NCBI GenBank assembly: GCA_033085395.1
Contig: JANQBS010000053.1
Span: forward strand, 1 to 64,000
DNA from: Xanthoparmelia taractica
Taxonomy: Eukaryota; Ascomycota; Lecanoromycetes; Lecanorales; Parmeliaceae
Length of the DNA: 64,000 nt
Direction: 5' to 3'
Below are positions 11,430 to 22,368 of this stretch, one piece after another. The notes beneath the pieces are model-generated. The model had not been told where the DNA came from. It searched no databases and was given only the letters and a program-made list of their open reading frames with translations. Position 1 is the stretch's first letter; each line of letters begins with the position of its first letter. Both the position numbers and the translations under genes were made by a program.

Positions 11430-12448
11430 CTTCCTGTGAGGCGATCTCTGGAGGTAAGTCCTACTGGAAGAATAAAGAGGAGAAGCAGCAGTAGCAGCAG
11501 AAAGGGGTATATTGGACTTTCGGGAATTGATAAACATCTGGACTAAATTGTCCATGAATGCATTCAATTGAGCTGTGATCTTTGCCGTCAGCTCTTTGGA
11601 CTTGTCGTCATCGTCGATAAGGTGAAGAGCCGCGTTGATAACGTCTCTTCCCGTTGTTTGCTCGGTCGTCTCAAGGTTCAAGAGGCTTGTCAGAGTCTCA
11701 TACTTCGAACCACTGCCGAGTTGAGCGTAAAATGGGTCGTCCGAATAGTTGAGGCGCAAAGTGTAGTATCGCTCGAATGGATCGTACAAGCGATTACGCG
11801 TTTCTAAGAAGCCGGTTAGTGTGGTTTGGGAAGGGTGTTGAGGAGAATATACCAACAGCGCGTTTTGTTGAAATTTGGCCCCCAATGTTGGTGCAGGGAT
11901 CATTCCCAGCCTTCTCGCGGCAGTCGCTTGACCAGCCACCTAATTTGTATGTTAAATAGTCCTGTTCCAGGGGAGTGTTGGAAAATAATCAATCATTCTT
12001 CCATATTTTCGACACGTTTTATCAGTGCCTCTGGGAAGCCAAAAAACAAAGTCAATCTGTCCTGGTGAGATAACAGGCGTAAAGCTTCCGCGTAGCTGCT
12101 GTTGGTAAACAAGAGGCCATCTACGAGACAATCTAGGAACTCAGGATCATCCAACTGTTGGTAGTCGGCCTGAAGGTCGGTGGTTTGTGCTATAGCATTG
12201 TATGGCTGTGCGTACTGCCGGAAGGTTTTCACCTTCAAATACTGTCGGCCCTGACGCTCGTATTGGATCTGTAGCTGTATCTGGGAAGGAGAGCCGGAGG
12301 GAGTAGCCGAGGTCTTCAATTCGACAAGATCATTTGCAAATGCCTTTAATAAGGCACTGCATGGCCGAGCCTCCTTATATCTGAGCAGCCACAAGTATCT
12401 TTTCATCTATAGAAGTCGCTGCTCAAAATCCATCTCCCCTAGATTCAT
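11430..12448 (-). pseudogene. Unknown protein gene, probably disrupted, next to the YR retrotransposon
   Basis: I do not recognise this protein. Two coding-like segments are clear. One runs from 12,406 down to about 12,000 (RYLWLLRYKEARPCSALLKA...) and the other from 11,939 down to about 11,500 (LYDPFERYYTLRLNYSDDPF...). They join best across an intron of about 70 nt that ends TTTAACATACAAATTAG at 11,940. A second intron probably ends TTCTTCCAG near 11,460, after which the frame meets a TGA. Upstream of the Met at 12,406 the same frame continues to ATG at 12,448 but holds one TAG at 12,407-12,409. That is a CAG-to-TAG change, of the CpA type RIP makes. With the retrotransposon end only 0.4 kb from the 3' side, loss by RIP leakage and/or truncation is plausible. 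It could instead be an intact gene starting at 12,406. Confidence 0.4.
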
Positions 12449-13440
12449 CTCTCAAAAACTTTGTCAAGAAGACAATTGATTCACTAGGAGGAAATGAGGA
12501 CCATCATTGCTGCTAAGTGTGCTATCTGCTAGCGTTCACACTACTTTACTATTTATGAAAGAACTTACGGAAAAACATACTCTAAGGCGGCATTAGGACT
12601 AGGTCCCACTGAGCTAGACAGTGAAAGACATAGCATATAAATCGATTCAGCTTGAAATGTCTTGGAATCCTTGACACTCAAAGTAAGTAGAGACGAAGGA
12701 GCTCAGAGGATGTTGAGGCATGTAAAAAGTTTGTTTATCAACACCCCACGATTTCTGTCCACTCTATACATCCCTTTGCTAATACCCCGAGATTACAACA
12801 CATGGCACGCGCCTTCAATATCGCTCCGACTCGCCTGATGTTCTTTCAAGGTATCGAACCAGAAGAGCCCCCGTGGTGAGGCTTGATTCTTCGATTGACA
12901 AGACTGTGCTTGCATGGTCTTGAAACCAGCACAGCAGAGGTCTCGAGAAGCGATCGGAAAGCGCATCCCGTCCGCAGAAGGCGGTGGATAGCATCAGGAC
13001 GCTTCTCGGCCAAAGACATCATTTGACTCCTTTGCCCATCATTCGTGGGCTATTCCGCTCTATTGGTGCTCGGAGAGGCACCGTCTGTGTTTTGAGCGCC
13101 TGGACATGTACGTTTGGGAGGAGGCGGGTACATTGGCTCGAGGTTCCCGTCACAATGATTGCGCTTTAAGCTATGAACCAGCCCGCCTTTCACGCTCGCT
13201 AGCCAAGATTCGATAGTGTGGGGTGGTGAGGGATGTGTTTTGGAATTTGGAGGGGGGGGGATGCTGCTGGAGATGGGGAGGATGGATGAGGATGAAGGGT
13301 CTTTAAGACTCTGGGAGGTGTGGGGTACATCAAACTAATCACCAAAAATCAACTTTGAGTAGAACCACGCCAGCCCCCTTTCTCTCCAAATACCACATTC
13401 ACCAGACACCAACATCCTCCCCATCAAATTTTCCCACCTA
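12449..13440. other. Intergenic stretch, no supported gene
   Basis: About 1 kb upstream of the unknown gene and downstream of the symporter. It holds a G-rich run at about 13,249-13,259 and purine-rich DNA to 13,320. I see no convincing coding frame or RNA gene. Confidence 0.5.
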
Positions 13441-15495
13441 CTACAGCACAAATTTCCTCACAACCTCTCCGTTCTTATTAATCCTCCCATACCACCACCT
13501 TAACCCCACGCAAATAACCACGATCCCGAGCATGAATGCCCCATTCAGCCAGTTGCCGCTCTTGTACCCACCCTTGGCATCTTTCGGTTTGTAGATCCAG
13601 ACACCGAGCAGGAGGCCAGGACCACCGCCCAGCATGAGATTGAGTGCTACGGCGAGTCCAGTGGAGGCGGTGGAGTGGGTATTTGAGGCAAGGAAGGAGA
13701 GCAAAGGTGGCGTGGTGGAGAAGACGGTCGCGCAGCACATGATGAGCATGCCGTATCGATGCTGAGGAGGCATTAGCTGCCAGTAATGCATGGAAGGATA
13801 ATTTTAAAAGCGTGTCAAAAAGTCGAACACAGTCAGATGGGAACATTTGACCTACAACATAAGCATCAGGCGGCAGGGTAGCCAAGGCGATGAAACCAAT
13901 TGCAGCAATAAGGGCGCAACCGGCTGCATTTAGAGAACGACTAATAAGATAAGATGTCAGTATAAGGTCCATGTTGACCACTTTCACACTCGTCATCGGA
14001 TATTCAGGACCCACGTGTTGTAGCGATCTGCGGACCAGGCTACCAGTAAGGAAACGAAGTATGCGACTACATAAGGCGGAACGGTCATGAGTTGTGCTTT
14101 GAGAGATGTATATCCAAGACCGGAGACAATAGCCGGAATGAAAAGTTGGAGGGCGGAAAAGGGAACCGCGGCGAGGAACCATAACTTCATAGTAAATCGT
14201 TAGTAGACTCAAAAAAAATCTCAAGTTCAAATCGGGGCTGGCCTTACCAAGTAATGAAAATAGAGGCGCCAATCCATCAAAGTGGATTTTGCGTCCACCC
14301 AAGTCATGGCCTTGTCGCTGCCTTTGGAGCCACAATACCTCATCCGATCAGCAGCCAAAGCCTTTTCCTCAGCACTCAACCACCTTGCTGATTCAGGGTA
14401 ATCGGGCAGGAACATCAAGATCACCAGCGCGAAAAGACACGACGGGATTCCCTCCAGGATGAAAAGCCACTGCCATCCGACTAACCCCGCTACCCCATTC
14501 ATATATCTGACACCATAGGCAATGCTACCCCCGAAAGCCCCGGCTAAGGAGGCGCTCGCGAGGAAGGCCGCAATGCGGAGAGAGCGCTCTTCAGGTCTGT
14601 ACCAGAACGTAAGATAGAAGACCAAGCCGGGGTACATCCCTATTGATGACTTAGCTTTAACGGTATCGGGTTTATGTGAGGGACGTTGCGCTATGGTATG
14701 ATGTGGAAGCTTACCCGCCTCGAAGAACCCGAGGAGCAAGCGTGTGACCGCCACAGTGGCAAAACTCGTGACACCGCTTGAACCAATGGTGACGGCACCC
14801 CAGCAGAAGAGCAGGAACGCAATCCATTTCTACGGCTTACATTATCAGCAGGGCCATGAGAGTCCTGGAACACAAAAATTAAGAGTACTTCGAAGGTAGA
14901 GCAGTACGCACATTTGGACCAAACTTCTTCAAGAAGTAGTTCGATGGGACTTCGAAGAGGCTGTAGCTGATGTAGAACACTGTCAATGTTATACTGCATT
15001 TTCCATGGCCAGTGATTAGCATTCATCGACTTGCGCTGTCACCATCTGACACGTGCCATGCAGGAACGTCAGAGTGTCTTCGCCGTCGTACCTGAACTGG
15101 TGCGGTGTAATTTTCGTTTGCTGCAATAGATCATCGCTGCTTTCACTGTTGAGGATTTGCGCGTTGCCTTAGGGATTGTCTTAGTAGGATACATTGTCTT
15201 CGAAAACATGCGTAAGACAAGAAACGTATTTGATGAACTGGGGACGCTACCAATATTTGCTCGATCAAGGAAACAGAGCAGGTATACACATACGCAAAGT
15301 GGGATCAGCCTTATGTCTTGTTTTCGAACAAGCGACTTTTCCATCTTTGCGCTGCCACCGGCGTAACCAATGAGATCACCGTCGTCGCTGACGAACGTCT
15401 GGCTAGGTACTTCCTGCTGAATGTTACGGATTCATCTCGAGGAAAAGCATTCAGCGACATAATACACCTACTGACTTCTCTGTTTTGAGTTCCAT
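13441..15495 (-). CDS. MFS transporter, Dal5-like anion:cation symporter (allantoate permease family)
   Basis: A plasma-membrane permease of the anion:cation symporter family, whose fungal members take up allantoate, ureidosuccinate, nicotinate-type acids, vitamins or small peptides. The substrate here cannot be told. The start MELKTEKS at 15,495 is followed by about eight short introns. Recognisable exons are RLIPLCVCVYLLCFLDRANI (TM1), TVFYISYSLFEVPSNYFLKK (TM2), TRLLLGFFEAG then YPGLVFYLTFWY, GWQWLFILEGIPS and LPDYPESARWLS before the central loop, then the C-terminal half ending KNGEVVRKFVL. The spliced product is roughly 490 aa, the usual family length, and the FLDRANIGNA, FEVPSN and EGIPS motifs are intact. 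One intron acceptor is preceded by a CTAAC branch site. The gene appears functional. It lies alone between non-coding stretches. Confidence 0.88.
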
Positions 15496-16160
15496 GGTTA
15501 CTGTGCCGAGGGTCCTTGGTCGCCAGCTATTCTCTCTATAACGAATCTCAATGACCTGTAGGATGTTTTATTGGGAATGCATCTTACATTATGACCCTGC
15601 ATCCATCGAGGAAGCTCTATGGGATAGCTGATAGGGCGTCGCATCTTTAAATCGAGATGTCGCAGGAGATGCAGTTGCAGCAGCTGCGTGATGATGCAAA
15701 TGTGCTCTCGTGTTCTTGGCGGCGGAGATCCTCGAGCGATGAGGTCCGGCCTATCATGTCGGTCTCGGTCTCGGTCTAAGATAGCCACAAGTGTATCCCC
15801 CATCGCGACCCCACTCTTCATGCGCGCCTCATTATTTATGTCCCTTTTCGTTTTCTCTTCTGGAAGGTTGGTGGACTGGTTTTGTCTGACATTGCTTCGA
15901 ACCACTGCCTCTTACGACCATCCAACTCATCGATAATCTACACTCGTTCCCTTATCGCAGTGTCATATTGCAACATGTTCTGGCCTGCGGCTCCAATTCA
16001 TCAAAGGGTCGGTCGGGCAGGTTACTGTTAAGACACCACAATAAGTCGGCACGGTCCGCCTGATTCACTTGTGAAATTTCCATTCCGTCCTTGTCGCCGC
16101 TAAGATAGAAAATCCAAGAGCAAGGCCTCGGGAGGCAATGACATAAAAAGCAACACCATC
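15496..16160. other. Intergenic stretch, promoter side of the symporter gene
   Basis: No supported gene. Open frames on both strands are short and have no recognisable domain. It presumably contains the promoter of the symporter gene that starts at 15,495 and reads leftwards. Confidence 0.4.
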
Positions 16161-16874
16161 ATGGTCGCTGCAACTCCTGTCCGCCAATTTTGGACCTCTG
16201 CCTGTGAGGATCCATTGCCACACAGATTCAGGGCGTCGACGGAATGCATGTGCGGAAGACCCTGCGAAAGGAATCCTTGGAATACAAGGGAATCATACCA
16301 TCACGGAGAACGACTTGGCCTTCTATCGAGAATCTTCTCTGCAAAACTTGAAGCACGATGCGAATACCCTTGAAGCCCCTAGTCCCAGCGACCGTAGCGG
16401 TTAAGGCACTGGAAGATAGCCTCTCAACCCCCGTTGCTCGAGTAGGCGGCTTTCGTTGGGAACGATGCTTTTTTGTGTACGGTGGTCAGCAGCAAGAGAA
16501 CAGGTGGTCCTATTTCAGGCCCAATATAGCGCAAGTAGTATCGTAGGTATGAAGAATGTTCCAGCTTAGGCGCTTACACTGACTGGACTTATATTGATAT
16601 CGACAACTCAGAGGACAATGCAAGCGCATTGGTCTCTGTCAGTCCAGCAATCTGTCACAGCCTTTTTCCACCTTTCCTGCAACGGGAATGCCCAATCACT
16701 GCAGCGATATACGAAACACAGAATACTGTTAGAGCACTGCTTCAATCGACCGCTGAATTGACCGAAACGTGCGAAGCGAACAATAATGGTTGGCTGTTCC
16801 TTTTGGTGAACAAAGTGGACGAACGAGGTGTTGCAGTTCATAGCCTCGATGGAACTGAATTACTCGTGAGCTGA
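16161..16874 (+). pseudogene. Unrecognised coding-like region, multi-exon gene or decayed remnant
   Basis: Three consecutive stretches in different frames have protein-like composition: GKGILGIQGNHTITENDL-like sequence near 16,265-16,400, VGGFRWERCFFVYGGQQQEN near 16,440-16,500, and a longer frame from about 16,553 to 16,874. The last contains AYTDWTYIDIDNSEDNAS, then SPAICHSLFPPFLQRECP, and ends DGTELLVS before a stop. I could not connect them with good splice sites (the stretch between 16,500 and 16,553 would need a very short intron). The region is therefore either a gene whose introns I misplace or a decayed gene. I recognise no family. The Cys-containing third part could belong to a secreted protein. 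Confidence 0.3.
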
Positions 16875-17915
16875 ATTCGAACTCTCATGGATGACAGCGA
16901 GCCAGAGAAATGGAGGACATCTCTCGAGGATCAAGGTACGAATCTCGAAAAGAAGATGGTAGTATACAGTTAACTAGCTAAGACGCTCATCTCCGCAGAA
17001 GCCAGAGAAATGGCGCCAGTGCTAGTAATGCCAGCCATCGCGTGGGGGCTGAAGACTCAATCCCGGCTCGAGTGCTATGCCGTGTGGCACATCGCGGGAA
17101 GCATTGGGGGCGTTAGAGCTAAGGCTACAGTCAGGGGATGAGCCGTTCGCGACTAAAATTGCGGTCGATAGGGGAGTCGGGTGTGTCTGAGAGCAGGTCT
17201 CTTTTTCCCGTTAAGAGGCCTTAAAAACGACATTTTCAAGTTGGTAACCGTACGACACAATGAGGAAGTATGGCTAGACCGAATAATAAATACCGAAGAA
17301 GGAAGTTGTCGCTCTGTAATCACCGTACCCGCAATGAGGTCTGAAAGTAATCTGTGGGTGCTCGGGCTGACAGAATTTCAGCCCCTCAACAATGCTGTGC
17401 CTCGCCCACTAGCCCCCAATCTTGGCACTCACGGGGCTCGGAGATGAGATGCCCATTTCCCATGTCCTTAACAATGAGGTATGGATAAGGCGACAATAAG
17501 CATGCCGGAGAAAATGTCTCCCTCAATATATTGTAGTGATTCGCATAGGAGTCCGCAGTGAAAGTCAATCCCCAATAACAGGTCTGGAACCCTGGATGTG
17601 AAATCTCTGGAATGGGAAGCGCACAGCCAGAAGAGAGTATTCGATCTCAAAGTGCTACCCAGGAGGGTTGGAGTCGTCTTTCGGCAGGCAGATTTCCTTG
17701 GCACTTGGAGTATGTAGACGCTGTAATTTAGGAAGCAAAGCAGTATTCCTCGTACGCAAGGCAGCTCTAAGCAGGGCCCAGATCCACTTTATTAGTACAG
17801 TGAGCATGAAAAAAGCTTCATTAGGATCAAGCACGTCAAATGCCCTTGAACCCCTGTAACGCTAGTTCCAAGGGCTCTATGAGAGCACATTAGATACTCA
17901 CTCGGTGACTGGCGC
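16875..17915. other. Intergenic stretch, no supported gene
   Basis: About 1 kb with only short, domain-less frames. One + strand frame at 17,181-17,447 has a protein-like look (FKLVTVRHNEEVWLDRIINT) but no start, splice or homology support. Confidence 0.4.
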
Positions 17916-18524
17916 TCAGAGCCAAATTACAGCACCAAATCCAATAACCAAGGCCGAAAGTAGGAGAGGCGCCTGCAAAGACAGCATTGCGTCGGACTTG
18001 GCGGTTTCGGATTGGCTAAAGGGCGTTAGAACGGAAGACCGCATGGAGTCACAGGAGACCTACCTGCTGGTTGATGCCGTCGTACCGCCAGACGCACTCG
18101 TGGTGGCCACGTCGCTCCCTCCGCTCGTACTGCCACCTGTGCTACCACTCTCGGCATCTCTTGAGAAACATGGTATAGCATTACTCGGCTGACTCTCCCA
18201 GCAAAGCGCAGCCTGCTTGTCGCCAAACTGGGCATCGGCCTGGCATGTTGTTGTCCATGCAAGCAACACCGCGGATAGCAGGTCTGGGCTCGGATCTGCT
18301 TCGATACAATCTTTGCAAGCATTCATATCTGTCAAGCCGGATTTAGAGGTGCACATGCAGTGGATGGTACTTGAATCCGTAGCTGTGCCGACTGCAGTGA
18401 CATTGATACCGGACCCACACGATCTGAGTGCACTAGTATAAGAATCACAGGCGGTGCAATTGGCGGAGATGAGGGTGGGGAGAATTGGCAAGAGAAGAGT
18501 AACGTAAAAGGAGAAGCAGAACAT
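17916..18524 (-). CDS. Secreted Cys-rich protein with predicted GPI anchor
   Basis: Two exons, 18,064-18,524 and 17,916-18,015, join across a 48-nt intron (GTAGGT donor, TTCTAAC branch, CCCTTTAG acceptor) to give 186 aa. The N-terminus MFCFSFYVTLLLPILPTLIS is a signal peptide. The mature part has about nine to ten cysteines spaced as in extracellular fungal domains (CTACDSY, RSCGSG, HCMCTSKSG, ACKDCIEAD, TTCQAD, ALCWES, IPCFS). It then has a Ser/Thr/Gly-rich linker likely to be O-glycosylated. The second exon ends in a hydrophobic tail (PLLLSALVIGFGAVIWL, then stop), preceded by small residues, the pattern of a GPI-attachment signal. It should therefore sit on the plasma membrane or in the wall. 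No named family is recognised. Without the intron the tail is lost, which is why I choose this model. Confidence 0.75.
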
Positions 18525-20155
18525 CGTGATATGATGTGAGGACTTGCGATATTATTGTAGACGACGATGTTTTTATAAGGACGTGCTAGGATGGTAGATG
18601 GACGAATAACGATAGTTTGCGGGGGAATACTTCTGGTTTTGTGTCAAGAGAAATTGGACAAGGCTCATGGAATCTTCCCCCGCAGTGTCATGCAGGGAGA
18701 GGCGCATATATGCGCCTCTCAATCTCATCTAAAAAAAATTAATTACAGCAAATGGGTACTTCTGCAGACATCTGCATTCATAATGGTACCAAGGACGCGG
18801 TGTGATACAACAATACAGTCAGCCCACCCAGGTATGTTGAACGCAACCAATTGGAGTGCTCAGTGAGTCGCAAGCCTGCCGGATACGCGTAATCTTCCGA
18901 TATAGAATGATGTCAGATGGGGCAGAGGCGCAAAAATCCCAGCTACAGATGATGCTGAGATCAACAGCAGGCACAAATGAGGATCGTCAGCCTTTGCACT
19001 TTGGAATGCCTTTGCAGGAAGGCTTGCGGGAAGGATCGAACTCATGAAATATGCTCGCCCACCTAATATCCCCTGAGCCTTACTGGGTCAAAGCTAAGAT
19101 TTAGGGTAGTGCAGAGAAAAGGGACGAAAAAATGATCGAATATGAAGCTTAGGCGAAGAAAACGAGTCTGAGGTAGGGGCTCTTCATGAAAAGCTTGGTT
19201 GTCATTATCAGTATTTCCTAGCTGTCCCCTTTTCGCTCATGGCAGGCGAGTGGCGTCCTGCAAGGGCTCGACCAAATGGGCGGGTCGTCAATCTGGCCCA
19301 TTTGTTGGGGGCCACCGGTTATTCTTTCTCGATCAATACTCAGCTTGAATATAGCGAGCCTCCCCACAGCTTTCATAATAATGGGAGGGGTACTGTGTAG
19401 CAAGATGATACTTTGGAGCGGGAAAAAGAATCCAATGATATTGATATGAATCTTGAAGAGATGCAGTCGAAAAGAAACATCTTAAGGTGAAAAATTTTCA
19501 GCCTTGTTGTATGTCACGTGCCGCCTTGGCGCTCCTGCCTTCAAAATAACAGGTACCCATAAGGTACTTTGGATAGCCTCAGTCACCAAGATCATCTCAC
19601 CCCGAGACCTTCGGAGAGCTATCAACCAGATATACTCGACGAGCACCTCCTGTTGATTGCGTCTTGTGATCAACGCGAACGGTCGTCCAACACATAGCGA
19701 ATGCCGCAACCATCAACTGGCAACATTTCTTTGGCTGCGAGATCGTGATGAGCAAGTTGACGGCTTCAAAGCTTTCACCAGGCTTCTTTGTAAATGTACG
19801 GCCGAACATGAGGGTCCCCCCTCGTCTTCGGCTGTGTTCATGGATAAAATCAATCACTTTATTCCGAGTTGCCAGCTCACAATCACGTCAAGACACATGG
19901 ACTCGTGAGACGAAGAGTTACATAGCATGCCAATATTTTCGGTTCCATCGCTATATGTCTTAGAGACTATACATGAAAAACGTTAGTGCTCGAAGGACGG
20001 AGAGCCCATGAACGAATCCCCAAAACCAATGGAAGATCCTCCCAACCTGCACCAGCAACGACCAAGTCCTACCAACTTCCCTAACCACATGCTCAATCTC
20101 CCTACCCTTTAACAAGAAGAACCGTACCCGACAACCATCTCCCTCGTTTTCTCAG
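18525..20155. other. Intergenic stretch with short doubtful ORFs
   Basis: About 1.6 kb. A - strand frame at 19,597-19,857 (VNLLITISQPKKCCQLMVAA and neighbours) has coding-like composition but no clear start, splice sites or domain. A short perfect palindrome, GAGAGGCGCATATATGCGCCTCTC, split around 18,697-18,720, could form a hairpin downstream of nothing obvious. Nothing else is supported. Confidence 0.4.
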
Positions 20156-22251
20156 CTAATGCCCGAAGACAGGTCTCGAGTTCGCTTCCCTCTTACCTTC
20201 AGTCTTGAGCGATGTTTCCGAAAAGCCAAAATTGATCGGAAACGCCGTAGCCGGTGGCGATGAGTCAACCTCACAAATCGTATTGCTTACAGCCTCGCCG
20301 AGAAATACATCTTCATCTCCACCGCCCCGAGGTGACCCCCGCCGGCGATTTGCGCCGTGGCGTCGACTTTCTCGGCTGGAGTAAATGCCACCTTTCTCGG
20401 TCTTACTAGGAGCTGAGCTTTTCGGGGCTTTGGTGATAGGCGCTGCCTCTGGTGCTGCGGCTGCTCCGGATTTCTCATCGGGCTGGGCTGAAGGTTCTGA
20501 AAAATCGAAGCTTGTTCGAAACGCGGAAGTTGCTGGTGAACGGACTTGCCGAGCAAAATCCCCAAATATCGAAGATGGTGGGCCATTGGATGCGTCCCCA
20601 TTATTGGACGCGAAAACGGAGATAGGCACTCTGTTCGCGGTGCCAGGTCTCATCGGGCGGTCAGCGCAAGGGACTTCGTCATCATTGATAGCTGCGACAT
20701 GCGCTTCGGCTTCGCCGGCGTCTGTTTCGTTGGTAGGCAAGTGATCGCTCGTGATATTGTTTGTGGCGAGTATAGAGAAACCACCACTCTCCTGATCATC
20801 CTCTTCGCCCTCGTGGCCCGTATCATCGATCTCTTCGACCCTCACAGCATGATCGTGGATCTCTTCATTTCCATCTCCGGCCTCGGTGGGAATCGAGAAA
20901 AACTGTGCTGCGTCACCAACTAGACGTTGATAATAGGCAAAACCTTTATCGTGCGGATTTAGGAACTGCTCAGCTTTCTGCAGACGACCGTAAAAATTGA
21001 CGCCTAGCTGCAAGTACCAGGCGGTCTCCCCGTTCAGGTCAACTTCTTGTCTTCGCAGTCCCTCAATCGTCGAAATGTATATTTCGTCGGAGTTCATCAG
21101 ATTCCGTATCTGTGCTTCCGCATTCGAAAGTTCTGTTTGATAGCCCACGATTTCGTCTTCCACGATGACTAGCTGTCTTTGAATCCTCGCATTTTCACGT
21201 TCCGCATGTTCTGCGCGGGTTTGAAGCTCCGTGTTCTCAGCTTCCAGACGCTTGCACCAATCTTCAAGTCTGGCAAGATCCTCGCGAGTCTGCTGATGTG
21301 CAGGTCTTTCAGTCACAAGTGACTGTTTTAGTACTATTCCACTCGGCTCCACAGATGAGTTGGTCTCATCAACATCTTGAACGGCGCTACCTGTCTTTTC
21401 GAATGGGGAACTTTGCCCACCGCTTATATATATGTCTTCTTGACCACCCGCGGACGCATTAATTAGTACATGGTCTTCTTGGCTAGGACCTTGCTATATC
21501 ATTGACGGTGAAAGCGATCTACTGGGTTATCAACAAGCGCAGCTTCCGAGGCAAGATTGCTGCTTGGGCTACTATCTGCGAAATCGTCTTCTGATGTCTT
21601 TCCTTCCACTTCACTTTGACATTTACAGCGCCTTCCCTCTGAGGCCGGAGTATCGCTTGAATGGTTGTTGACGAGACCAGCTTCTTTGACATGTGATGAC
21701 GTTTCCGAGCTCGAAGTATGACAAGGCCGACTTCCTGAGGCAGCAAAATGTCCCGTCTGTGTTGAAGCATCAACCTTCACCACTCCAACATCCTTATTCG
21801 GCTCTGAAATATCGGTTATATTGCCATTTGAAACAGCATATACCTGTGTCTGCGTGGACACATCGACAGCGCTTTTGCCGATTCCCACGTCCTAAGCACA
21901 AATTAGCCTAGAGTTCATCATAATCCTCACAGTCTAGAGTCATACTTTGCACCCCAGAGCTCTAGCGCTCTCACGAGGCTCATAACTGCGGGAAGGAGCT
22001 TGCGCTGTTGCTGCCTTGTAACTAGTAGGCTTAGGTGTTGAAGACTCATTTCCAACCTCCCCCAAGTCAGTCACAGCTCCGCTCGAGGGAAATGTCGGTA
22101 CTCATACCTTTGCATCATTACCATATTGAATGTTTCTTGCACCCCGTGACCTTTTTTCTCGACCGCCCTCCTGCTGGCTAAGAGGCTTAGCCTGGGGCTC
22201 TGGGAAAAGCTGAGCTATAAAGACGATGATCGCCAGAAAGAAGTACAACAT
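20156..22251 (-). CDS. Unknown membrane-anchored coiled-coil protein
   Basis: The model starts at ATG 22,251 (MLYFFLAIIVFIAQLFPEPQ), a hydrophobic N-terminus that is either a signal peptide or a membrane anchor. A farther Met at 22,368 is possible. Exons are joined by introns near 22,060-22,105 (GTATGAG donor) and 21,890-21,946 (GTATGA donor, CTTAG acceptor), all in phase 0. The middle part is acidic and Ser/Thr-rich with two similar motifs (VDVSTQTQ and KVDASTQTG). The last exon has a coiled coil (LARLEDWCKRLEAENTELQT onward), then a long disordered region to the end EANSRPVFGH. The total is about 650 aa. At 21,500-21,528 the frame can only be kept by removing 29 nt (see findings). I recognise no family and assign no function. 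Confidence 0.6.
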
Positions 22252-22368
22252 ATTTGAAAAAGACAGAGCTCTGATCAAGGAACTATTTGTGGTTGGGAAT
22301 ACCAATATTCGCGTGGGTGGAGAGGTGTAGAACGAGAGCGAAGGTGTACAGACTAAGTAGATGGACAA

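Noticed and set aside
11251..12068. Three short + strand frames opposite the gene at 11,430-12,448
   Set aside because: They are antisense to the better-supported - strand exons and lack starts and domains.
13478..14335. 285-residue open frame on the - strand
   Set aside because: It overlaps several exons and introns of the Dal5-like transporter in another frame and has no domain; the transporter frame is clearly the real one.
20385..20923. Open frames on the + strand opposite the coiled-coil gene
   Set aside because: Antisense shadows of a strongly supported coding exon.
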